A stretch of 5,490 nucleotides of DNA from assembly GCA_051867815.1 (NCBI GenBank), contig JBJDZD010000130.1:1-5490 (forward strand), read 5' to 3'. Below, in pieces: positions 1-5,490 of this stretch; positions within the stretch are counted from its first letter, which is position 1; every line of letters starts with the position of its first letter. The notes below the pieces were generated by a model. It saw nothing but the letters and a program-made list of their open reading frames with translations. It searched no databases and was not told the origin of the DNA. The DNA is from CAG-390 sp051867815. GTDB taxonomy: Bacteria; Bacillota; Clostridia; Oscillospirales; CAG-272. A program made the translations under genes and the position numbers.

Positions 1-1335
1 GTTAGCTGTTGGCGTCCAGTAAAGGATCTCGATGTTTTCATTAAGCGTGACTACTTTGCTCCAGCCGGTATCGGCGGAACGCAACGCGTCATCGTTCCAC
101 ATACGCACGGAGGTATATCCCAGACTGCGGACAAGATCGTTCAGATCGTTCATGTAGTACATGAATGCGTCGTATGCGACGGCGTTGTTGTTGCCGCTTC
201 TGTTTATTGCATATTGTTTCCAGTGGTCAAGCTGCCGCCATTTTGAAACAGATGAACTTAGTGAAGCTCCCCATCCCAAAAGCTCGTCACCGCCGATATC
301 AAAAGCGGTGCAACCAAACTCACGGAACAGCGTTGCATATTCTTCAACAAGGCTTCGGGTAAATGCGACGGCAATTTCGTCTGAAATATCAATGCCTCTG
401 GAATAACTTGTATTCCGTGAACCCTGTACTATGGCTGTTTCTCCGTTATAATGATAATAATTACTTATATCATAGTTTTGGGAGACATTATAGGTTTTTC
501 CGTTATAGGTAAAGCTCCATGCTCCTTCGGCGGACTTTTCCTTGAACTTCTTTACAATATAATTCATATGTCCCGGGGAGTCAAAGGAGGGGATCAGCTT
601 TACATGATAAAGCTGTGCATACTTTGCAATATCACGAAGCTCTTTCTGAGTCAGATAGCGGCTGTCCGTGGCAACCTCGGCGGAGACACAGAGCGTACCG
701 TCACGTCCTGCCAGCCACGGGTAGGTAGTGCTTTCAAGCCCCAGACCCATTTCCTCGGAGAAGTGCAGTACGAGCGCATTCATGTCAGACCACGAAAGCT
801 CCCGGATAAGCTGCTTTATCCAATCGACGGTGTAGTATTTTCTGCCGCAGTCAAGCGAGAGCGCTCTTTCGCCGACGTCGGGTGAGCTTGACACATCGGT
901 CACGTTCCCCGAAACAACAAGCTGACGTATCAGATTGCGGCAACCGTAGAACAGCCCGTCGGCATCGGATGCCTTAACTGTAACCGAACTGCCTGAGGTG
1001 GTTATGCTGTAACCCTGAGAGGCAATGCCGGATTGGGAATCAAGCACAAGCAGAATGTCATTGGCACCTGCCTTGGTCGCTTCTCCGTATGAAATGGCCG
1101 GAATCGCAGCCATCACGCCTTTTTCTTTAAGCTCTGTGGCAAACAGCTTTACCTGTTCAACGAGCTGCTCGTTCGACGCGGTAAAGTCCTCCGTCGAAAC
1201 GATGAATATTTCAGTATTGGCGGCCGGATTCCATGTGTTAGCCGCGAAGGTTGCAACGATCATTGTAGAAAATACAAATACAATAGCAAGAAGCAGAGCC
1301 AATGTACTTTTTTTTACACAGTCTGATTTTTTCAT
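1..1335 (-). CDS. Secreted GH20 beta-N-acetylhexosaminidase (N-terminal 445 residues; 3' end outside window)
   Basis: The ATG at 1335 overlaps the kinase stop by four bases, and the frame runs open to base 1. Residues 1-31 form a signal peptide (MKKSDCVKK, then TLALLLAIVFVF, cleavage probable near ATFA-AN). Residues ~40-150 match the GH20 N-terminal alpha/beta domain, including GLFYGCRNLIRQL. The catalytic barrel opens at ERALSLDCGRKYY (Arg157, a likely sugar-contacting Arg) and continues with LVLHFSEEMGL (~189-198), LIPSFDSPGHM (247-257) and FDIGGDE (345-351). Asp350-Glu351 is the GH20 catalytic pair for substrate-assisted removal of terminal beta-linked GlcNAc/GalNAc. MWNDD (412-416) and ILYWTP (437-442) fit late-barrel aromatic sites. 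A lacto-N-biosidase specificity, also GH20, cannot be excluded. The barrel end and any binding or anchor modules lie beyond the window. The ribosome site is weak (GGAAAG, nine bases from ATG), fitting coupling to the kinase gene. Likely role: trimming mucin, milk or cell-wall amino-sugar glycans outside the cell. Confidence 0.9.
   Translation of the reverse strand, partial: MKKSDCVKKSTLALLLAIVFVFSTMIVATFAANTWNPAANTEIFIVSTEDFTASNEQLVEQVKLFATELKEKGVMAAIPAISYGEATKAGANDILLVLDSQSGIASQGYSITTSGSSVTVKASDADGLFYGCRNLIRQLVVSGNVTDVSSSPDVGERALSLDCGRKYYTVDWIKQLIRELSWSDMNALVLHFSEEMGLGLESTTYPWLAGRDGTLCVSAEVATDSRYLTQKELRDIAKYAQLYHVKLIPSFDSPGHMNYIVKKFKEKSAEGAWSFTYNGKTYNVSQNYDISNYYHYNGETAIVQGSRNTSYSRGIDISDEIAVAFTRSLVEEYATLFREFGCTAFDIGGDELLGWGASLSSSVSKWRQLDHWKQYAINRSGNNNAVAYDAFMYYMNDLNDLVRSLGYTSVRMWNDDALRSADTGWSKVVTLNENIEILYWTPTAN
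1243..1335 (-). other. Signal peptide of the GH20 enzyme
   Basis: A basic n-region (Lys2, 3, 8, 9) is followed by a hydrophobic core, roughly residues 11-29 (TLALLLAIVFVFSTMIVAT), and an A-x-A-like cleavage region (TFAAN) near residue 31. No lipobox cysteine follows, so a type I signal peptidase substrate is expected. An A8 run encodes Val7-Lys8-Lys9-Ser10. Confidence 0.82.
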
Positions 1336-2195
1336 TTTGTTTCGCTTTCCGCTTGTCCCATACAGCTGAGTACGCATTCAGCTGCCGACCTGTCCGGAAG
1401 ACATTCAAGGGCAAGCATTGGTGTGGTTTTTATAACTTTCTCAACCAAATTAAGTAAGCTTGTGTTGAACGAGCTATCCCACGTGCTTTTTACAAGCTCG
1501 CTGTACAGCAGAGTATATCCGCTCCGTGCATCAAGGCGTGAGATTCGGTTGACATTGCTTTTCGCAATTCTGATAACCGCAGCTACGGGCGCACCTGCGT
1601 TTCGGTATATTCCGGAGCTTCCTGCAATCGGACTTCCGTATGCCGTGCATTTATTCTCTCCCGGGGCAAGCACTACCTTGTCGCCGTTTAGTATTACCGC
1701 TCCGAGACTGTCCGCCCATATCTGCGCCTGTGTTGATTTGCCGCCGCCCGAGGGTGCGGTGAACACAAACGCCTGCGATCGGTAGATCACCGCCGAGGCA
1801 TGAAGCACAATGCGCCATTGTCGCAAAAGCATTCGTTCCATTGCAAGGTACAGAAGCCAGTTTGCGCTTTTACAAAAGGCGTCCTCATACTCAGTGGGGA
1901 TCACAAGCCGGTAAGGTTCAGTATTATCCTCCGGCTCAATGCGGTAAACGTACAGTCCATCGCGCCAGAAGTAGCGTTGGACGGTCTCGCCGTTCCCGGA
2001 GAAAACATTTCCCACCCACTTTGCACCGGGGCAGACCGGATAAGTACCGAACACGACCGATATACGGATGTCCGGCACCCAAGCGGTCTCCCGGTCGGCA
2101 AAGAATGGAGAAAAACAGTCGGGGAAATTCAGCTCCCGCAGAGATTCTATCTGAAAATTTAAGTTACAGATACGGAAGCGATACAGAAACATCAT
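1332..2195 (-). CDS. HPr-kinase-like P-loop protein (HprK/PEPCK-type fold)
   Basis: The protein is 287 residues. Residues ~132-134 (LHAS) lead into a hydrophobic strand and the Walker A loop APSGGGKST (147-155, Lys153, Ser154), then a helix (QAQIWADSLG) and LNGDKVVL (169-176), placed like the Asp-containing motif after the P-loop in HprK. YGSPIAG (186-192) corresponds to the YGTPW-like segment common in these homologues. The N-terminal ~130 residues are divergent. It lacks the length and N-terminal regulatory domain of true HPr kinase/phosphorylase, so it is better viewed as a tailoring-kinase relative, as known for lasso-peptide kinases of the PadeK type. The start is one of two adjacent ATGs (2195, 2192), with an in-frame TAA immediately before them. 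There is no Shine-Dalgarno upstream (CACCTCGTAACACTAA), so translation probably depends on coupling to the peptide gene ending at 2202. Its TGA overlaps the GH20 start (ATGA). The substrate is unproven; the adjacent peptide is the obvious candidate. Confidence 0.83.
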   Translation of the reverse strand: MMFLYRFRICNLNFQIESLRELNFPDCFSPFFADRETAWVPDIRISVVFGTYPVCPGAKWVGNVFSGNGETVQRYFWRDGLYVYRIEPEDNTEPYRLVIPTEYEDAFCKSANWLLYLAMERMLLRQWRIVLHASAVIYRSQAFVFTAPSGGGKSTQAQIWADSLGAVILNGDKVVLAPGENKCTAYGSPIAGSSGIYRNAGAPVAAVIRIAKSNVNRISRLDARSGYTLLYSELVKSTWDSSFNTSLLNLVEKVIKTTPMLALECLPDRSAAECVLSCMGQAESETK

Positions 2196-2201
2196 TTAGT
2201 G

Positions 2202-2414
2202 TTACGAGGTGAACGCTGTCAGCACGTTGCTGTGATAGCAAACGGTATCATAACCCATATTATCCTGCCAATAGAAGGCGCAGCTTTCACCGAAATAGCC
2301 CAAGTCTATAAGGGATTTGACGTCTTCATAATCCGCATTGCAGTTAGCGGCTATCGGATGATCGAGCTTAAAGGATTCGACCGCCATCATTGGTTTAGTG
2401 TATTTTCTCTTCAT
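2202..2414 (-). CDS. 70-residue cysteine-containing peptide, possible RiPP precursor
   Basis: The start is set by AGGAGG six bases upstream; ATG shares its A with the previous gene's TGA. The N-terminus is MKRKYTKPMMAVESFKLDHP, followed by IAANC. It is basic, has no hydrophobic signal segment, and resembles, from memory, many short clostridial peptides beginning MKK-x-Y-x-KP-x-M-x-x-E-x-F with a nearby A-A-C. After Cys25 the composition changes. Residues 26-70 are acidic (Asp/Glu at 28, 30, 31, 37, 43, 51, 56 against Lys33) and aromatic-rich, with Cys45 and Cys59, and the chain ends in ...LTAFTS with a terminal serine. This leader/core-like split, plus a P-loop kinase gene six bases downstream, suggests a ribosomally made and modified peptide. 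That is inference: no Gly-Gly cleavage site, cyclase, protease or exporter is visible. It could also be a small regulatory or structural protein. Coding status is well supported; function is unknown. Confidence 0.8.
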   Translation of the reverse strand: MKRKYTKPMMAVESFKLDHPIAANCNADYEDVKSLIDLGYFGESCAFYWQDNMGYDTVCYHSNVLTAFTS

Positions 2415-5400
2415 CAGCGACCTCCTTTTCTCGCGGTTACGCAGACCGTTTCGGTGTTGACGGCTCTTGCCCCGTCTGAATCGTAAACATTGACAGTATA
2501 AGTGATATCTTCTTCGGAACTGCCGCTTACCCACCACACTGCGGTGAACGTTACAATTCCGCGGCGCTCCTTCGAGTTGCAAATCAGGAAGTCCACGGGG
2601 TTGCCTTCGGCATCAAGAACCACAAGTTCTTCAGCTCCGGCAGTAGTTCTGACGGTCAGAGTGACCAGCTTTCCGAAAATTATGCGATTTGAGTTGACGG
2701 ATGCGGATGTGATGGTAAGGTTATTGTTAATCGGAACATCAGGCTCGTTGGCGGCTGCAGAAACCAAGTCACGCAGGGACAGAAGGCTGACCATGACCGC
2801 ATTGCTCTCAAGCGTGTTTGCCTCGGCGTCCTCAATAATGCCGGCTTCCTTAAGTGTGTAACCGGAAATCTTGAGATTTGTCAAAGACAAGGTAACAACC
2901 TCTTTTTCGTTTACAGAGCCGTTCGTGCCTATCATCACAAGATAGCTACCGTCGTCGTTTTTAATAAGATTGTTTACGTCAATTGTGTAATACTGTTCTG
3001 TTCCGCTTTTTACAGCATGGCTGTAAGTGCCATTCATGATAGCTTCGGCTGTGCTGCCGTAAACCAGATTGATGGCTCCGGAATCACCGGTCCGAGAATC
3101 GGATTTTCTGTGAGCGCCGATCTCAATGGTTCTCGCTGCTTCGGGCGCAGACGTGTCGGGAGTGAGCAGGAACGCTATAACGTTGTTTTCGGAATTACCC
3201 TGCAGGTAAATCTCGTTGTTGGGACCGAAGGTCATGTATTTACCGAGATCGTCGGAGACAAGAACGAATCCGTTTTCTTCGCGGTTCTCGATTACGGTCG
3301 ATTCGTTGTTCGAGCCGCCGGTGAGTATCGTTGTTTCATCACCCTTAGCGGAAATCACCGAATAAACGATCTTGCCATCACCTATCAGCGTTTTGATCTC
3401 GGTAAAGGTTGCGCCTGCTTCCTCGGGATTGTAGTACTTTTCAGCATCTTCGGCGGTAAGAGGTGCGTAAATCCTGAGACCGTCAACATAGAAGGTGCGA
3501 GCCTTGGCGGCGGTACTTCCTGCCGCAACCACGACGACATGATATTCATCGTACTCAAGACCGGTTATCGAGATAACAGGTACCTGATAAAGGTCGCCGC
3601 CCTTGCTTTCTGTAATTACGGGCTTTGCCACGGTGTGATTGGTGAGATCCGAAGTCTTGTAAACAATAACGTTTATCACGGCATACGGGTCTTCGGTCGT
3701 GCGGCTGAGGATTTCAAATCCCGTGCCACGGAAATCAAAGGACATTACCTCGCCGGTCGCTACAACGTTGAGCGTATGCAAAGTGCCGTTGGAGGCGTCT
3801 CCCGTTATTGCAGAGGGAGTGACGTCGGTAGCGTAGTTCGGGTCTGAGCCGTAGTTGGACTGCTGATCCGCACTCTGCTCGCTTCCTGCACCAGTCTCTT
3901 TTTGGGAAGACCATTCGTTTCCGTTTTCGTTGATATACGTAATACCCTCGAAGTCATCCTCGTAATACATAACGTTAGCAGGAGCAACGGTTATGGTCTC
4001 GTACATATCGACACCGGTGAATTTTGTAAGCTCGGTGGCACCGTCCTCCTTAACACGGACGCTGACTTCTATGCTGTCGATATCATTTATTATCTTGTTA
4101 GGTGTGTATTTCAGCGAGGGGGAGGTCCATGAGAAGAATCCGTAATTTGATGTGCCGTTCTGAACGCCGGTATATGTGAAAGCTGTGATATAGGGGTTTG
4201 CCGGCAGGCTGAGCGTATCGTTCAGCGTAAAGCCGTAGCGCTCGCCGTTCAGCTCGACCGAAAGACCGTAGTCGATAACGTACGTATTGTCCGCTACGTC
4301 GTATGAATATACGCTTACGCAGATAACGTCGCTTTTATTAGTGCCCTCTTCGAGTATATAGTAATATGCGTCAGCTCCGGTTTTTGTTCCGGTATACGTT
4401 ATCGAGCCGTCCGCATTCAGTGTTGCATTGGGATTCCAGTTGGACATTGTCGTTTTGCCGCTGGCAGTGCAGGGGATTATGGAAGCGGCGACGGTGAAAC
4501 TATATCCGCCATTATTGGGGAGAGCAACCAACTCATCCTTTGTAACCGTAACCGACTTTCCGACCCATTCGTAAATATGGAAGCCTTCATATTTAAATGT
4601 CCTCTTTTGAACCTTCCAATCCGCGAGGCCGTTAAGTGTCTCCTCACGTGTTTCGGGCTTGGATGTCGTGTAAACGTGGTTTGTGAAAGTGTTGCCTCCG
4701 TCGTTCCATTCGGTATCTGTCACTTTGTGGCTGAAACCGTAAATGCTTATCTTCTCTCCGATCTTCAGTCCGGCGGCAAGAAGCTGTTTAAGCCTTTCTG
4801 CTGTCAGGCTTCCCTCGGGTACGTATTCCTTTACCGTGCCGTCCGGGTTATATACCGTTGCAGTCAGGTCTGAGATATCTGTTTCCGAGTTGAGCGTGAT
4901 GGTGTCCTTGGTGAGAACTACGCCGATCTGATCGTCGTTAAAGGTAAGGTTGACGATCGGTTCCTTACCGTTGTTGGTAAGGCCATACTCATATATAACG
5001 GGAAGATCGGGATTAACGAAACCGTTATATCCGGTGCTGATACCGTTCTGATATCCGGTTTTTTCCGTCAGCATGCTGGCGTCAACGACCTTGATGTTGG
5101 TCTCAATACTGAAGTTTGCGGCAGTGCCGTGACGCTCCATGTAGTAGAAGTCGAAGTCGTAGACCTCTCCGTCCTTAAGACCGCAAATCTCGGCGACATT
5201 GTTAAGGCTTATACCCGCTTTTGAAATGGAGTGAGCGCCGCCCATATCGAGAACGCGTATTCCGTTAATGTAAAGGTAAACGTCGTCGTCTCCGGTGAAG
5301 TTGAAGTAAAGGTCGGCGTCCTGATAGTACACGAACTGTGCGTGACCTTCAAGCGTGAGGTTGTAGTTGGTCTCATTGTAATAGCTCTGCTGAGAGCCGT

Positions 5401-5490
5401 CGCGCGCCATTCTGTATGTGTCGCCGGACTGACCGTAGCCCATACCTGCAATCGTGTTGAAGGTGGCTGTCGGAAGGATATTACCGCGGA
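2414..5490 (-). CDS. Large fibro-slime domain surface/secreted protein (C-terminal part; 5' end outside window)
   Basis: The frame is open to the window edge: 15 further residues (RGNILPTATFNTIAG) precede the Met codon at 5443, so that Met is internal. Numbering from it, residues ~36-117 hold the second half of a fibro-slime (PA14-like) domain: GDDDVYLYINGIRVLD, GGAHS, then YDFDFYYMERHG and FSIETNI, matching the family's FxGDDDvwvfingk...GGxH...FyxERh pattern. Residues ~145-260 resemble a DUF11-like adhesin module (YEYGLTNNGKEP). Residues ~372-475 contain NTYVIDYGLSVELNG and LKYTPNKIIND, recalling cadherin-like modules of large clostridial surface proteins. Residues ~494-660 (YYEDDFEGITY, MSFDFRGTGFEILSRT, FYVDGLRIY) look like a galactose-binding-type beta-sandwich. 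Residues ~908-1005 look Ig-like. There is no LPXTG motif, C-terminal membrane helix or SLH repeat in the visible part, so anchoring is unexplained. A role in binding extracellular glycans is inferred. The module calls after the fibro-slime domain are from memory of similar sequences and are weaker. The stop codon shares one base with the next gene's start. Confidence 0.87.
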   Translation of the reverse strand, partial: RGNILPTATFNTIAGMGYGQSGDTYRMARDGSQQSYYNETNYNLTLEGHAQFVYYQDADLYFNFTGDDDVYLYINGIRVLDMGGAHSISKAGISLNNVAEICGLKDGEVYDFDFYYMERHGTAANFSIETNIKVVDASMLTEKTGYQNGISTGYNGFVNPDLPVIYEYGLTNNGKEPIVNLTFNDDQIGVVLTKDTITLNSETDISDLTATVYNPDGTVKEYVPEGSLTAERLKQLLAAGLKIGEKISIYGFSHKVTDTEWNDGGNTFTNHVYTTSKPETREETLNGLADWKVQKRTFKYEGFHIYEWVGKSVTVTKDELVALPNNGGYSFTVAASIIPCTASGKTTMSNWNPNATLNADGSITYTGTKTGADAYYYILEEGTNKSDVICVSVYSYDVADNTYVIDYGLSVELNGERYGFTLNDTLSLPANPYITAFTYTGVQNGTSNYGFFSWTSPSLKYTPNKIINDIDSIEVSVRVKEDGATELTKFTGVDMYETITVAPANVMYYEDDFEGITYINENGNEWSSQKETGAGSEQSADQQSNYGSDPNYATDVTPSAITGDASNGTLHTLNVVATGEVMSFDFRGTGFEILSRTTEDPYAVINVIVYKTSDLTNHTVAKPVITESKGGDLYQVPVISITGLEYDEYHVVVVAAGSTAAKARTFYVDGLRIYAPLTAEDAEKYYNPEEAGATFTEIKTLIGDGKIVYSVISAKGDETTILTGGSNNESTVIENREENGFVLVSDDLGKYMTFGPNNEIYLQGNSENNVIAFLLTPDTSAPEAARTIEIGAHRKSDSRTGDSGAINLVYGSTAEAIMNGTYSHAVKSGTEQYYTIDVNNLIKNDDGSYLVMIGTNGSVNEKEVVTLSLTNLKISGYTLKEAGIIEDAEANTLESNAVMVSLLSLRDLVSAAANEPDVPINNNLTITSASVNSNRIIFGKLVTLTVRTTAGAEELVVLDAEGNPVDFLICNSKERRGIVTFTAVWWVSGSSEEDITYTVNVYDSDGARAVNTETVCVTARKGGR
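2421..2426 (-). promoter_or_regulatory. Perfect Shine-Dalgarno (AGGAGG) for the 70-residue peptide gene
   Basis: On the minus strand GAAAAGGAGG ends at 2421 and is followed by six bases (TCGCTG) and then the ATG at 2414. The site lies inside the last codons (R-K-G-G-R) of the upstream surface protein gene. It fixes the peptide start at 2414, against an upstream in-frame ATG at 2582. It is clearly stronger than the ribosome sites of the two downstream genes. Confidence 0.88.
5093..5338 (-). other. Fibro-slime / PA14-like domain, C-terminal half
   Basis: This is the most recognisable domain of the large protein. The key stretch is an aspartate triplet followed by a hydrophobic strand (GDDDVYLYINGIRVL), then Gly-Gly-x-His and an aromatic-rich Y-x-F-x-F-Y-Y-M-E-R-H strand. 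In related PA14-type folds, acidic residues in the first motif coordinate Ca2+ and help bind sugar. The N-terminal half of the domain lies at or beyond the window edge. Confidence 0.8.

Noticed and set aside
451..885. A 144-codon open frame on the plus strand
   Set aside because: It is antisense to the GH20 catalytic domain, and the conserved GH20 motifs support the minus strand.
1800..2212. Two plus-strand frames of ~120 codons opposite the kinase gene
   Set aside because: Both overlap the P-loop protein or its start, have no recognisable motifs, and are explained as shadows of the minus-strand gene.
2340..2360. A lipoprotein-type cleavage site at I-A-A-N-C in the peptide
   Set aside because: Asn directly before Cys does not fit a lipobox (Gly/Ala/Ser expected), and no hydrophobic signal segment precedes it.
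1332..2430. Annotation as a lasso peptide cluster
   Set aside because: Only the kinase-like gene and a short peptide are present. No asparagine-synthetase-like cyclase, transglutaminase-like protease or RRE is visible, and the peptide's core does not show an obvious Gly/Ala start with a Glu/Asp at ring position 7-9 after a Thr-x leader end.
2202..2582. A longer 126-residue start for the peptide gene
   Set aside because: The extra 56 codons overlap the end of the surface protein gene. The perfect AGGAGG at 2421-2426 points to the ATG at 2414.
3017..3847. A 276-codon open frame on the plus strand
   Set aside because: It lies wholly opposite the modular surface protein, whose domains are recognisable. 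Its translation shows no familiar motif and no ribosome site was seen, so it is most likely a codon-bias shadow.

Overview
The window is a tightly packed, single-direction stretch. All genes lie on the minus strand and are read from high to low coordinates, with no intergenic gap above 6 bases. Base composition looks close to 50% GC. TGA acts as an ordinary stop and Trp is encoded by TGG, so the standard bacterial code fits. The gene content points to an anaerobic gut or rumen member of the Clostridia, most likely Oscillospirales/Ruminococcaceae-like: a fibro-slime surface protein, a short peptide of the 'MKKxYxKPxMxxExF' kind, an HPr-kinase-like P-loop protein and a secreted GH20 hexosaminidase. 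This placement is inference from protein style, not from a marker gene.

Layout in transcription order. (1) 5490-2414: the C-terminal ~1,024 codons of a large secreted or surface protein. It carries the end of a fibro-slime (PA14-like) domain and then several beta-sandwich modules; its N-terminus is outside the window. (2) 2414-2202: a 70-residue peptide gene. Its ATG shares one base with the previous stop (TGATG), and its perfect AGGAGG ribosome site sits inside the last codons of the surface protein gene. (3) 2195-1332: a 287-residue HPr-kinase-like P-loop protein, 6 bases after the peptide. (4) 1335 to beyond base 1: the first 445 residues of a GH20 beta-N-acetylhexosaminidase with a signal peptide. 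Its ATG overlaps the kinase stop (ATGA), and it runs off the window.

The junctions (1-base overlap, 6-base gap, 4-base overlap) indicate one polycistronic message with translational coupling. The surface protein and GH20 enzyme suggest binding and trimming of amino-sugar-containing glycans outside the cell. The peptide and kinase between them look like a precursor/modifying-enzyme pair. Known HPr-kinase homologues such as PadeK phosphorylate the C-terminal serine of a lasso precursor peptide, and this peptide also ends in serine. That makes a phosphorylated ribosomal peptide embedded in a glycan-use operon the most interesting hypothesis here. It is unproven, and no other peptide-maturation gene is visible in the window.

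No RNA genes, mobile elements, CRISPR arrays, promoters or terminators were found, and no gene-free stretch exceeds a few bases.
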